Positions 25,643-34,372 of a DNA stretch of 64,000 bases are shown piece by piece; position 1 is the stretch's first letter; every line of letters starts with the position of its first letter. The notes beneath the pieces are model-generated. The model saw only the letters and a list, made by a program, of their open reading frames with translations. It was not told where the DNA came from and searched no databases. Where the stretch lies: NCBI GenBank assembly GCA_036381275.1, contig DASVDC010000166.1:1-64000 (forward strand), read 5' to 3'. A program made the translations under genes and the position numbers. The stretch is from UBA7803 sp036381275. Its GTDB lineage: Bacteria > Pseudomonadota > Gammaproteobacteria > Pseudomonadales > Azotimanducaceae.

Positions 25643-25653
25643 TTGGCAGGTTC

Positions 25654-25704
25654 GTCCGGCTGCGAATGCTCTGCCGGCCATTCGCGGCCGGAGGCCGCTC
25701 CCAC
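25654..25704. repeat. Truncated REP flanking repeat element A
   Basis: The tail of a left arm (TCCGGCTGCGAAT) and a complete right arm (ATTCGCGGCCGGAGG then CCGCTCCCAC) directly follow the right end of element A. The outer part of the left arm is missing, as if displaced by the element. Confidence 0.7.
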
Positions 25705-25717
25705 GAGGGTACCGCTC

Positions 25718-26368
25718 CTACGGCTCCGGGTTCAGGCGCTGGGCGATGCCGGACTTCTGCAGGAACACGGCGGTCTGGGTGCCGGCGCCGCGGCGCAGCA
25801 GCGCGCGCAGATCGTCGGGGGTGTCGATGTCGAGCGCGAACCGGGGGGAATGCACGACGCGGGCGGTGGTGCCGGCCGCGGCGGCGGCCTCGACGTGCGG
25901 CCGGAAGCTGCGGCCGTCGAAGGTGAACGGAATCCGGGTGGGCGGCGTGCAGACGAGCCCGTTGGTGCCGAGCTCCTCGTCGTCCGGGATCACGGTCACC
26001 GCGTCGTGGCCGGCCAGGATCCGGTCGATCTCGTCGGCATCGATCAACGGCACGTCGGCGGGCACCACCATCACGCCCGTCGCGCCCAGGTGATCGCGCA
26101 GGTGCTCGGCCGCCTGGCGCAGCGCCGAGGACAGGTCGGCATCCGGGCTCTCTGCGAAGCGTTCGGTACCGAACGCCTGCGCCAGCGCGTCCGCCTCCGG
26201 CGTGCGAGAAACGATCAACACCCCGCGCAGCGCCCGGCAGCGGCACAGCGCGGTCAGCACGTCGCGGGCCATCGCCAGCATCAGCGCACGCCGTTCCTCC
26301 GGGCAGAGCACGTCCGCGAGGCGGCGCTTGGCGGTCTCGAGCGCCTTGATCGGCACGATGGCCCACAT
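25718..26368 (-). CDS. cofC: CofC/FbiD guanylyltransferase of F420 biosynthesis
   Basis: This 216-residue nucleotidyltransferase activates a three-carbon phospho-acid with GTP for side-chain assembly on FO. Family features are MWAIVPIKALETAKRRL at the start (the P-loop-like KxxxxAKxRL), MVVPADVPLIDADEI near residue 104 with metal-binding Asp, and GTNGLVCTPP near 138. F-x-F-D-G-R-S-F and RFALDIDTPDDL come late. Whether it prefers phospholactate, phosphoenolpyruvate or 3-phosphoglycerate is not evident. It lies one base downstream of cofD on the same strand. Confidence 0.9.
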   Translation of the reverse strand: MWAIVPIKALETAKRRLADVLCPEERRALMLAMARDVLTALCRCRALRGVLIVSRTPEADALAQAFGTERFAESPDADLSSALRQAAEHLRDHLGATGVMVVPADVPLIDADEIDRILAGHDAVTVIPDDEELGTNGLVCTPPTRIPFTFDGRSFRPHVEAAAAAGTTARVVHSPRFALDIDTPDDLRALLRRGAGTQTAVFLQKSGIAQRLNPEP

Positions 26369-26369
26369 G

Positions 26370-27299
26370 TCAGGGCAGCCGCTCGATGAACTGCAGCACC
26401 GTCTCGGCGAGGTCCATCCGGTCGCGCAGCGTGACCATCACCGTGCGCGTGACCACGGTGGCGACACGGATTCGGCCGGCGAGGTCGCGGTCCTGCTCAT
26501 CCAGCACGAAGCCATCGAGGAGCCGCCCGTAGTGCGCGGCCACCTGGTCGGCACTGGCCGGCAGGTCGAGCTCCTGCATCATCTTCGCTGCCGGGCCCTT
26601 CAGCGCTGCGCCGCCGATGATCGGGGAGACCGCGACCACCCGTGCCGGCGCGCGCTGCAGCGCCTCGCGGAAGCCGGGGATGCTGAGCATCGGGTCGACC
26701 GAGACGAACGGATTCGACGGGCAGATCACCACGCCGTCGGCGCCGTCCAGCCACTCCAGAATGGCCGGATTCGGCTTCGCCTGATCCGCGCCGCGGAACT
26801 CGAATCCGGTGACCGCCGGCGCGCAGCGGTCGCGCACGAAGTAGTGCTGAAACGCCAGCGGTCCGTCGGCCGTGTGCACGTACGTGCGCACCGGCTGATC
26901 GGACATCGGCAGGATGCGGTGCCGCACCCCGAGCGCGTGGGCGATCGTGTTCGCGACCTCGGTGCGGGTGGCCCCGTCCTGCAGCATGCGCGTGCGCCGC
27001 ACGTGCACCGCGAGATCCTTGTCGCCGAGCCGGAACCAGGTCTCGCCGCCGAGCTCGCCGAGCGCGTCGAGGAAGTCCCAGCTGTCGCCGACCCGGCCCC
27101 AGCCGGTGTCCGGGTTCGCGACGCCCGCGAGGGTGTAGGTGAGGGTGTCGAGGTCCGGGCAGATCTCGAAGCCGAGGTGCTCGAAGTCGTCGCCCGTGTT
27201 CACCGCGAACGCGAGCTCGTCGGGCCCGAGCAGGCGCGACAGTCCGAGTGCCAGCTTCGCGCCGCCGACACCGCCCGTGATCGCGAGAATGCGTGGCAT
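26370..27299 (-). CDS. cofD: CofD/FbiA phospholactate-type transferase
   Basis: This 309-residue enzyme transfers the activated phospho-acid from the CofC product to FO, giving F420-0 or its dehydro form. The glycine-rich start ILAITGGVGGAKLALGL, NTGDDFEHLGFEICPDLDT near residue 33, and VICPSNPFVSVDPML near 151 are all characteristic. Start and length are normal for the family. The gene sits tightly between cofC (one base) and cofE (31 bases), all leftward, so they should be co-transcribed. Confidence 0.93.
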   Translation of the reverse strand: MPRILAITGGVGGAKLALGLSRLLGPDELAFAVNTGDDFEHLGFEICPDLDTLTYTLAGVANPDTGWGRVGDSWDFLDALGELGGETWFRLGDKDLAVHVRRTRMLQDGATRTEVANTIAHALGVRHRILPMSDQPVRTYVHTADGPLAFQHYFVRDRCAPAVTGFEFRGADQAKPNPAILEWLDGADGVVICPSNPFVSVDPMLSIPGFREALQRAPARVVAVSPIIGGAALKGPAAKMMQELDLPASADQVAAHYGRLLDGFVLDEQDRDLAGRIRVATVVTRTVMVTLRDRMDLAETVLQFIERLP

Positions 27300-27330
27300 C
27301 TGAGCTCGCCTTCGGTTCGCCTTGCCTAGC

Positions 27331-28143
27331 TTAGCGGAACAGGTCCTCGTCCAGCGGCCGGATCACGCTGCGCGCCGGCTCGTCGGCATCGTCCGGCGGC
27401 AGGCCGCGGATCAGCGCGACCGGCGTGCGTTCCGTGGTTTCACCCATCACCAGAATCGCCGCGGTGGCGAGCGAATCGGCGCGGTTGATCATCGTGACTT
27501 TCAGCTCCCGGCCATAGATGTCGCGCCCGCCGCGCCGGTCGTCCAGCGCGCGGATTCCGGCGCAGCCGATCGCCGCGCCGACCGTGCCGAGCCGCCACGG
27601 CCGGTTGCTGCTGTCGGTGACGATCACGCCGAGCCGCGCGCCGCTCCAGCGCTCGAGTGCTTCGCGCAGCCGCTGCGCCGACGCGTCCGGGTCCTCGGGC
27701 AGCAGCAGCGCCTGCTCCTCGTCCGGGCCGTCACCGTGCTCGACGTTCGACTGGTCGATGCCGGCGTTCGCGCCCACGAGCCCTAAGCGGTGGCGCACGA
27801 TCAGCACGCCCGGCTTCTTGCGCACCACCTCGGTGGACTCGTTCAGCACGAGCTGTACCAGGCGCGGGTCCTTGTCCGTCTCCGCGGCGAGCGCGCGGGC
27901 CTCGTCGCTCGGCGTCACGTCCGCGAGCGCAACCAACCGGCCCTCGGCCTTCGAGACGATCTTCTGCGCGACGCAGACCACGTCGCCGTCGCGCAGCGCG
28001 ATCCCGGCCGATTCGAATGCCCGGGCGATGATCGCCGCGAGGTCGTCGCCGGCGCGGATCATCGGGATGCCGCGCAGCGCCTGCACGGTAATCGCGTTTC
28101 CGGTGCCGGCGGCAACCGCCGGCGCTGCCGCGGGATCGCTCAT
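27331..28143 (-). CDS. cofE: F420-0:gamma-glutamyl ligase, single-domain CofE
   Basis: This 270-residue ligase adds glutamates to F420-0 using GTP. The family motifs are IVSKAEGRLVAL near residue 63, GANAGIDQSNVEHG near 124, and VIVTDSSNRPWRLGTVGAAIG near 170. It is a single-domain protein: the nitroreductase-like domain fused to this ligase in actinobacterial FbiB, which reduces dehydro-F420, is absent. No separate homologue is seen in the window. This bears on which side-chain precursor the organism uses. Confidence 0.92.
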   Translation of the reverse strand: MSDPAAAPAVAAGTGNAITVQALRGIPMIRAGDDLAAIIARAFESAGIALRDGDVVCVAQKIVSKAEGRLVALADVTPSDEARALAAETDKDPRLVQLVLNESTEVVRKKPGVLIVRHRLGLVGANAGIDQSNVEHGDGPDEEQALLLPEDPDASAQRLREALERWSGARLGVIVTDSSNRPWRLGTVGAAIGCAGIRALDDRRGGRDIYGRELKVTMINRADSLATAAILVMGETTERTPVALIRGLPPDDADEPARSVIRPLDEDLFR

Positions 28144-28147
28144 CGCC

Positions 28148-28816
28148 TCAATGGCCGGCCTGGCCGACGATCTTGATGCCGGCGTGGGAAATCTCGCCCT
28201 GGCGGTTGATCTGGATCAGCACCGAGGTGAGCGCCTCCGCGGCCGCCGAGTTGGCGATCGGTCCGGCGTGCCAGCCCTTCATGCCGGCCTGCGCGATGAG
28301 GTCGATGACCTTCTGACGCGCTTCCTTCTTGTTGCCGGACACCAGCACGTCGCACTCGATGTGCACGTCCTGCTGCAGCAGGTGCGCGGCGACGTTCTGG
28401 AATGCGCTGACCACCATCACCTCTTCGCCGAGGAAGTCCTGGGCGCGCTTGCCGGCGCTGCCTTCCGGCGGAAGCTGCACCGTGCCGACCTTCGGCGGCA
28501 CCAGCGGCACGGTCACGTCGATCAGGATCTTGCCCTTGAGCCCGGCGCGCACGTGCTCGAGCGTCGAGAGCTGGTGCTCGGCGGGCACCGTGAGCACGAC
28601 GATGTCGCCGGCGGCCGCGGCGTCCGCGTTCTCCATCGCATCGGCCGGTGTGTCGGGGCTGATCTGCTGCAGGTTCTTCACCGCGGCCTGTGCCTTCTCG
28701 AGGGTGCGGGAACCGATGATGATGCGATGCCCCGCCTTCGCCCAGCGGATGGCGAGACCCGTGCCGAGGTCTCCGGTGCCGCCGAGAATGGCGATGGTTT
28801 CGCGGACTGCTGCCAT
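28148..28816 (-). CDS. npdG: F420-dependent NADP reductase
   Basis: This 222-residue enzyme exchanges hydride between F420 and NADP. The N-terminal dinucleotide motif IAILGGTGDLGTGLAIRWA is followed by GSRTLEKA (NADP 2'-phosphate site). The F420-site residues are in the TVPAEHQLSTL and VPLVPPKVGTVQLPP segments. It ends four bases before cofE starts. Its position makes the cluster self-sufficient in supplying reduced F420 to dependent oxidoreductases such as the LLM proteins at 31614 and 38668. Confidence 0.9.
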   Translation of the reverse strand: MAAVRETIAILGGTGDLGTGLAIRWAKAGHRIIIGSRTLEKAQAAVKNLQQISPDTPADAMENADAAAAGDIVVLTVPAEHQLSTLEHVRAGLKGKILIDVTVPLVPPKVGTVQLPPEGSAGKRAQDFLGEEVMVVSAFQNVAAHLLQQDVHIECDVLVSGNKKEARQKVIDLIAQAGMKGWHAGPIANSAAAEALTSVLIQINRQGEISHAGIKIVGQAGH

Positions 28817-28952
28817 GGTGTACCTCTTCGTCAGGTGCCTGATCGGGAGCGGCGCGCCTCGCGCCGGCGAAAAGCGCCCGATTATGCCGGCTCAGCGGTT
28901 CCCGGTGCCAGGGTCCGAGACGGCCGGACCAGGTTACCACCCGGGGCGCGCC

Positions 28953-29759
28953 TCACGCCCCGGGGCGGATGCCATGGTACTTGCGGCCGCGGTAGCCGGC
29001 GTCGATCAGGTGCCTCGGGTGGCGTCCGTCGACGTAGCCCATGAAGCCCGGATCGATCACGTTGTAGCCGAGCAGCGCCTGCACCCGGGCGCTGTAGCGG
29101 CCCGCCACCACCGGCGGCACCGCGAGCACCATCTGCTCGATCTGCCGCAGGAACGGCTGACAGTACTGGGGCGTGATCGCGAGCCGTGTGGTGGTCCCGG
29201 TGTTGGCGCCGCCGCGGTGCAGCAGGTTGCCGGCGAACACCAGCACCGAGCCTGCCGGCATCAGCACTTTCACCGCCTCGGCGGCCGTCGGCACGCGATC
29301 CTCCGCCCAGCGGTGACTGCCGGGAATCACTTCCGTCGCGCCGTTGGTTTCGGTGAAGTCGTCGAGCGCCCAGATCGCGCTGATCCCGAGCGGATCACGC
29401 GGCCGGGCGAAGAACGGATGGCCGTTGCTGCCCGCGGCATCGTCGATGTGGAACGCCTGCGGCGTCTCGCCGGGGTGCACGTTGATCGCGAGCGCCGCCG
29501 AGAGCAGGTAGTTGCGCTCGAGGAACCGGTCGACCAGCGCGAGCACCGCCGGGTGCTCGATCAGTTCCGCCACCGACGGCGCCTTCGCGAGCAGCGCGTA
29601 GACGCGCTCGCTGCGAAAGCCCTCGAAGTCGTTGCGGCCCATCAGCCGGCCCTGCAGGTACGGCGCGAGCTCGTCGCGGATCCGCCGGATGGCCGGCTCC
29701 GGCAGCACGCGCTCGATCACCGTGAAGCCCTGGTCCCGGATGCGTTCGACGTGGTTCAT
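28953..29759 (-). CDS. Phytanoyl-CoA dioxygenase family protein
   Basis: This 268-residue Fe(II)/2-oxoglutarate-type oxygenase has the metal-binding pair in FHIDDAAG (HxD) near residue 102, the distal His in NLLHRGGANTG near 182 and the 2-oxoglutarate Arg in TTRLAITPQ. Members hydroxylate acyl-CoAs, betaines and many secondary metabolites. The ATG at 29759 follows GGAGGCTCC. It is upstream of the F420 genes by 136 bases on the same strand and may or may not belong to their transcript. A REP cluster lies upstream of its start. Confidence 0.85.
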   Translation of the reverse strand: MNHVERIRDQGFTVIERVLPEPAIRRIRDELAPYLQGRLMGRNDFEGFRSERVYALLAKAPSVAELIEHPAVLALVDRFLERNYLLSAALAINVHPGETPQAFHIDDAAGSNGHPFFARPRDPLGISAIWALDDFTETNGATEVIPGSHRWAEDRVPTAAEAVKVLMPAGSVLVFAGNLLHRGGANTGTTTRLAITPQYCQPFLRQIEQMVLAVPPVVAGRYSARVQALLGYNVIDPGFMGYVDGRHPRHLIDAGYRGRKYHGIRPGA

Positions 29760-29831
29760 GGAGCCTCCTCGAGCGGGTGCCGCTCGCCGAACGCGCCGCA
29801 CGGTAGCAACCGGCCCGCCGCTTGCCAAGTC

Positions 29832-29920
29832 GTGGGAGCCGCCGGTGTGGGAGCGGCCCCTGTGGGAGCGGCCTCCGGCCGCGAATCTGCAGGAAATTCG
29901 CGGCCGGAGGCTGCTCCCAC
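29832..29920. repeat. REP palindrome with tandem left arms
   Basis: Two partial left arms (GTGGGAGC at 29832, GTGTGGGAGCGGCC near 29845) precede a complete element at 29862-29920. It lies between the divergent dioxygenase and DGPF genes. Confidence 0.85.
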
Positions 29921-29999
29921 ACCTGTCGATTCCGGGCGGCCTCGCTCGTCATGGACACACCGGTACCGCGATACCATCCGCCGACGGGAGACCGAAGCC

Positions 30000-30377
30000 A
30001 TGCGATACACGCTGCTGCTCCACCACATCGAGGCGACGCCGGACGAAATCGGCGAAGCCGAATGGGCCGCCGCCGAGGCCGCCTTCGCCGCCTACATCCG
30101 GGACCTCGACGAATCCCGGGTACTCGTCGCGGCCGAAGTGCTGCAGCCCGTCGCGCACTCGACGACGCTCACGCTCCGGGACGGGAGCCTGCGGGTTCAG
30201 GACGGCCCGTTCGCCGAGACGAAGGAGCAGCTCGGCGGCCTGTTCGTGATCGAGGTGCCCGATCTCGACGCCGCGCTGGCCTGGGCCGAGAAGTGTCCGG
30301 CGGCCCGGTGGGGCACCATCGAGATCCGGCCGACCGCGCTGCACGGCCGGGAAGGCCGCTGGGTGGCGCCGGAATGA
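30000..30377 (+). CDS. DGPF-domain (YCII-related) protein
   Basis: This 125-residue small alpha/beta-barrel protein of the YCII-related family shows the signature VQDGPFAETKEQLGG near residue 67. Proteins of this type are encoded next to ECF42 sigma factors, exactly as here: the sigma gene begins at 30374, overlapping this stop (ATGA). They are thought to take part in sigma-factor regulation or the regulon's oxidative chemistry, but a defined activity is lacking. I chose the ATG at 30000 for its clean domain start (MRYTLLLHH) and upstream GGGAG. Confidence 0.87.
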   Translation: MRYTLLLHHIEATPDEIGEAEWAAAEAAFAAYIRDLDESRVLVAAEVLQPVAHSTTLTLRDGSLRVQDGPFAETKEQLGGLFVIEVPDLDAALAWAEKCPAARWGTIEIRPTALHGREGRWVAPE

Positions 30378-31657
30378 CCTCGCCCGCGGCCGGCCGCGCG
30401 TCGGCCTGGGCACGCGCGGAGCAGGCCGCCCGCGCGTCGTACGGGCGGCTGCTCGCGTTGCTCGCGGCGCCGGCGGGTGACCTCGAGCTCGCCGAAGACG
30501 TGCTGGCCGATGCGTTCGAGCAGGCGCTGCGCCGCTGGCCGGGTTCGGGCGTGCCCGACAATCCGGAAGCGTGGCTCTTGACGGTGGCGCGCAACCGACA
30601 ACGCGACGTGCGCCGATCCGCCGCGCACCGTACCCGCGCGCCGCTCGACGCCGAAGCGGAGCGGCGGACGGCCGTTGCGCTCGACGCAATCGACCCCGAG
30701 TCGATTCCGGACCGGCGGCTCGCGCTGCTGTTCGTCTGCGCGCACCCGGCGATCGCGGCTGACGTACGCACGCCGCTGATGCTGCAGACGGTGCTCGGCC
30801 TCGACGCGCGGCAGATCGCGCAGGCGTTCGCGGTGCCGGCGCCGACGATGGCGCAGCGCCTGGTGCGCGCGAAACGCCGGATCCGCGGCGCCCGGATTCC
30901 GTTCGCGGTGCCGGAGCGGCGCCAGATGGCGGCGCGCCTGCCGGCGGTACTCGAGGCGATCTACGGCGCCTACGCGGTGGATGGGTGGCTGGTTTCCGGT
31001 ACGACGCTGCGCGAGTCGCTCGCGGCGGAGGCCCATTACCTGGCCGTGACGCTCGCGGAGCTGCTCGGCGACGAGCCGGAGGCGCTCGGTCTCGCCGCGC
31101 TGCTGTCGTTCTCGCTCTCCCGGGCCGCCGCCCGCCGCGCCGCGGTGTTCGTGCCGCTCGAAGAGCAGGATCCACGAGCCTGGGACCACGCGCTGATCCG
31201 CCAGGGCGAGCAGTATCTGCGCCGCGCGCACGCGCTCGGTGCCATCGGCCGCTTCCAGCTCGAAGCGGCGATCCAGTCGGTGCATGGCGCCCGCGTCACA
31301 TCCGGCCGGACGGACTGGGCGGCGCTCGAGGAGCTCTATGCGGCACTCGTGGCCGTCGCGCCGAGCCTCGGAGCTCGAGTGGCGTTCGCGGCGACAATCG
31401 GCCGCACGGAAGGCCCGGAAGCCGGCCTCGCCGCGCTCGACGCCATCGGCGGCACCGCGATCGGGCGCTTCCAGCCGGCCTGGGCGACGCGCGCGCACCT
31501 GCTCGCGGCGGCCGGCCGCGACGAGGAGGCGCAACAGGCGTACGCAAAGGCGATCTCGCTCTGCACCGATCCGCGCGTGCGGGCGTACCTCGAAAGCCGG
31601 CGCAGCGCGTCGCTCAGCGGTTCAGCGCGGCGACCTCCGGCATCAACCGCTCGATGA
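30374..31657 (+). CDS. ECF42-type sigma factor (DUF6596 C-terminal extension)
   Basis: This 427-residue extracytoplasmic-function sigma factor has region 2 near residues 25-85 (LELAEDVLADAFEQALRRW, then NPEAWLLTVARNRQRDVRR). Region 4 lies near 130-175 (LGLDARQIAQAFAVPAPTM, RLVRAKRRIR). A long C-terminal helical extension starts at AVPERRQMAARLPAVLEAIY, the DUF6596/TPR-like part that marks the ECF42 group and replaces an anti-sigma factor. It is paired with the DGPF protein just upstream. Its 3' end overlaps the convergent LLM oxidoreductase gene by 44 bases. Target promoters are unknown. Confidence 0.87.
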   Translation: MTSPAAGRASAWARAEQAARASYGRLLALLAAPAGDLELAEDVLADAFEQALRRWPGSGVPDNPEAWLLTVARNRQRDVRRSAAHRTRAPLDAEAERRTAVALDAIDPESIPDRRLALLFVCAHPAIAADVRTPLMLQTVLGLDARQIAQAFAVPAPTMAQRLVRAKRRIRGARIPFAVPERRQMAARLPAVLEAIYGAYAVDGWLVSGTTLRESLAAEAHYLAVTLAELLGDEPEALGLAALLSFSLSRAAARRAAVFVPLEEQDPRAWDHALIRQGEQYLRRAHALGAIGRFQLEAAIQSVHGARVTSGRTDWAALEELYAALVAVAPSLGARVAFAATIGRTEGPEAGLAALDAIGGTAIGRFQPAWATRAHLLAAAGRDEEAQQAYAKAISLCTDPRVRAYLESRRSASLSGSARRPPASTAR

Positions 31658-32540
31658 ACAGCTTCGTCTGCGCGATGAAGTCGTCGCCGTCGGCGGCGAT
31701 CGGACGCAGCACGAACTTGTGCACGCCGGCGGCGCGGAACCGCTCGATCAGCGCGAGCATCTCGGCGGCATCGCCGACGGCGAGCAGGCCGTCCGGCGCT
31801 CGCTTCAGGCGTTGCTCGAGCAGCGCGCGATAGCGCGCCACGATGGGCTCGTCGGGGCGGCCGAAGCGGAAGCCGAATCCGGCGCCGTAGTGGTCTTCGT
31901 CGATCCGCCGGCCGATCTCGGCGGTGCGCGCCTTGATCGCGGCGATCACCGGCGCGACCTGGTCCGGCGTATCGAGCCCGGCCTGCCAGCCGGTGCCCCA
32001 GCGGGCGGTGCGCTCGATCGCCTGCTCGGCGGTGCCGCCGACCCAGAGCGGCAGCGGCTGCTGCAGTGGGCGCGGCGAAATACTGGCGTCGTCGAGCCGG
32101 TAATGCCGGCCCTCGAACGTGACGCTGTCTTCCGACCACAGCCGCGAGAGGATCTCGAGCCCCTCGTCGGTGCGCTGGCCGCGGCCGCGCGTGGGCGTGC
32201 CGGTGGCGCTGAAGTCGCGCGACAGCGCGCTGCCGACCCCGAACGCGGGCAGCAGCCGGCCTTCCGAGAGCACGTCGATGGTCGCGCACGCCTTCGCGGT
32301 GACCACCGGATCCCGCAGGCCCAGGCTCGCGACGTTCATGCCGAACTTGATGCGGCGGGTCGCGCCGGCGAGCGCCGCCATCAGGCTGATGCATTCGAGG
32401 GTGGGGTCGCGGCCGATCAGGCGATCGCTCTGCCACAGCGAGTCGACGCCGCCGCTGTCGCAGAGATCCACCCAGCGCCAGAACTGCCGGGCGCCGTCGA
32501 ACGGAAAGTTGGCCAGACCCAGGCCGGCGCTGACGGTCAT
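31614..32540 (-). CDS. LLM-class (luciferase-like) oxidoreductase
   Basis: This 308-residue TIM-barrel protein belongs to the bacterial-luciferase superfamily, using FMN or F420. It shows GMNVASLGLRDPVVTAKACAT near residue 70, GRLLPAFGVGSA, ISPRPLQQPLPLWVGG near 155 and a C-terminal helix IEQTKLFIERL-like end. Given the F420 genes 3 kb away, F420 dependence is plausible but not provable by eye. It overlaps the ABC permease stop by four bases (ATGA), so it is probably the last gene of the ABC operon. Confidence 0.83.
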   Translation of the reverse strand: MTVSAGLGLANFPFDGARQFWRWVDLCDSGGVDSLWQSDRLIGRDPTLECISLMAALAGATRRIKFGMNVASLGLRDPVVTAKACATIDVLSEGRLLPAFGVGSALSRDFSATGTPTRGRGQRTDEGLEILSRLWSEDSVTFEGRHYRLDDASISPRPLQQPLPLWVGGTAEQAIERTARWGTGWQAGLDTPDQVAPVIAAIKARTAEIGRRIDEDHYGAGFGFRFGRPDEPIVARYRALLEQRLKRAPDGLLAVGDAAEMLALIERFRAAGVHKFVLRPIAADGDDFIAQTKLFIERLMPEVAALNR

Positions 32541-33433
32541 GCTGCGGGCTCGCTCATCGTTCGGGTGGGAGCGGCATTGTAACCCGCCGGAGCCGCACGG
32601 CGGCGCGGGTCGAGCTGATCGCGCAGGCGATCCGCGAGCATGCCGATGCACCAGACCAGAAGCCCGAGGAACGCGGCCGGGAACGCCAGCGCCCACGGCG
32701 CCGATTCCATCGTCTGCGTGCCGTCGGCGATCAGCACGCCGAGGCTCGTCGCGGGTTCCTGCACGCCGAGGCCGAGGAAGCTGATGAAGCTCTCGGCGAG
32801 GATCACGCCCGGGATCGTCAGCGTCACGTAGACGAGCGCGGGCCCGGCGACGTTCGGCACGATGTGCCGCCGCAGCACGAACAACGTGCCGGCGCCGATT
32901 CCGCGCGCAGCGGTGACGAACGCTTCGTTCTTCACGCGCAGCGTCTGGCCGCGCACGATGCGGGCGAGATCCAGCCAGTACACGGCGCCGAGCCCGACGA
33001 ACAGCAGGTACGGATTGCGGCCGAACACCACCACCAGCAGGATCACCACGAGCACGAACGGCACCGCGTAGAGCGCGTCGACCACGCGCATCATCAGCGC
33101 GTCCGCGCGGCCGCCGAGGTAGCCGGCGAGCGCGCCCCACGGAATCCCGATCAGCGTGCTCACGGCGGTTGCGATCAGCGCGATCGCGAGCGAGACGCGC
33201 GCGCCTTCGGCCGACCGGACCAGCAGGTCGCGGCCGATCAGGTCCGTGCCGAACCAGTGACGTGCGCTCGGCGGTGCTTCCAGCGCCTCCCAGTCGATCT
33301 CTCCGGCCTGCCACGGCGAGAGCAGCGGGGCGAGCAGCGCGAGCAGCACCAGCGCTGCGAGCAGCAGCGTGCAGAGGCGGGCGAGGAACGTGCCCCAGAG
33401 CGCGGCCCGCCAGGGATGCAGCCCGTCGCTCAT
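32537..33433 (-). CDS. ABC peptide/nickel-type permease (OppC/DppC-like)
   Basis: This 298-residue inner-membrane subunit has an N-terminal helix (LARLCTLLLAALVLLALLAP), the periplasmic HWFGTDLIGRDLLVR segment characteristic of DppC/OppC, and five further helices. The EAA-like coupling loop is AARGIGAGTLFVLRRHIVPN near residue 185. It forms the channel with the OppB-like protein, whose stop overlaps this start. No ATPase gene follows; the next gene is the LLM oxidoreductase. Substrates are likely oligopeptides or similar, inferred from the family only. Confidence 0.88.
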   Translation of the reverse strand: MSDGLHPWRAALWGTFLARLCTLLLAALVLLALLAPLLSPWQAGEIDWEALEAPPSARHWFGTDLIGRDLLVRSAEGARVSLAIALIATAVSTLIGIPWGALAGYLGGRADALMMRVVDALYAVPFVLVVILLVVVFGRNPYLLFVGLGAVYWLDLARIVRGQTLRVKNEAFVTAARGIGAGTLFVLRRHIVPNVAGPALVYVTLTIPGVILAESFISFLGLGVQEPATSLGVLIADGTQTMESAPWALAFPAAFLGLLVWCIGMLADRLRDQLDPRRRAAPAGYNAAPTRTMSEPAA

Positions 33434-34353
33434 TCGGGAGCGGTCCGGATCCGCGGATCGAGCCGGGCGTAGGCGAGATCCACCAGCAGGTTGAACACGA
33501 GGATCAGCGCCGCGTACACCACCACCACGCCCATCACCAGCGTGTAGTCGCGGTTCAGCGCCGCCTGCACGAAGTAGCGGCCGATGCCGGGCAGGTCGAA
33601 CACCTGCTCGATCACCACCGAACCGGTGAGCAGCGTCGCGGCGGCCGGCCCGAGAAACGACAGCACCGGCTGCAGCCCGAGCGGCAGCACGTGCCAGACC
33701 AGGGTCCGCGTGGAAGAGAGGCCCTTCGCGCGCGCCGTGCGCACGTGCGGCTCGGTGAGCGTGTCGGCAACGCCGCCGCGGGTGAGCCGCGCGATCGCGG
33801 CGGCGAACGGCAGCGCGAGTGCGATCGCCGGCAGCACGAAGTGTGCGGGCGAGCCGATCCCGCCCGCCGGCAGCCACCGGAGCCAGACCGCGAACACCAG
33901 CACCGCGAGCGGCGCGAGCACGATGGACGGCAGTGCGAGCCCGACGTTGGCGATCCCCATCAGCAGCCGATCCGCAGCGCCGTCCGGACGCGTGCCGGCA
34001 ACGATCCCGAATGCGAGCCCGGTGACCAGCGCGAGCCCGAGCGCGAGCCCGCCGACCAGCAGACTCACCGGCGCGCCGCGCGCGACCAGCTCGTTCACCG
34101 AGAAGTCCTTCTGCTCGAACGACGGCCCGAGGTCGCCGCTCGCGAGCATGCGCAGGTAGCGCAGGTACTGCTGCGGCAGCGGCTCGTCGAGGTGATAAGC
34201 GGCGCGCAGGTTCGCCTCCACCTCGGGCGGCAGGCGCCGCTCGCCGTCGAACGGTCCGCCGGGCGCGAGCCGCAACAGGAAGAACACCGCGGTGACGATC
34301 ACCCAGAACGTCACCAGCGACAGCGCGAATCGGTGCAGCAGAAAGCGGATCAT
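33430..34353 (-). CDS. ABC peptide/nickel-type permease (OppB/DppB-like)
   Basis: This 307-residue permease has an N-terminal helix (LSLVTFWVIVTAVFFLLRLAPGGP), the DppB family signature, and five more membrane segments. The coupling loop TARAKGLSSTRTLVWHVLP lies near residue 205. It is encoded between the binding protein (19 bases upstream) and the OppC-like permease (four-base overlap). Confidence 0.88.
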   Translation of the reverse strand: MIRFLLHRFALSLVTFWVIVTAVFFLLRLAPGGPFDGERRLPPEVEANLRAAYHLDEPLPQQYLRYLRMLASGDLGPSFEQKDFSVNELVARGAPVSLLVGGLALGLALVTGLAFGIVAGTRPDGAADRLLMGIANVGLALPSIVLAPLAVLVFAVWLRWLPAGGIGSPAHFVLPAIALALPFAAAIARLTRGGVADTLTEPHVRTARAKGLSSTRTLVWHVLPLGLQPVLSFLGPAAATLLTGSVVIEQVFDLPGIGRYFVQAALNRDYTLVMGVVVVYAALILVFNLLVDLAYARLDPRIRTAPE

Positions 34354-34372
34354 CGGCCCCCGCGGCCGCGGC

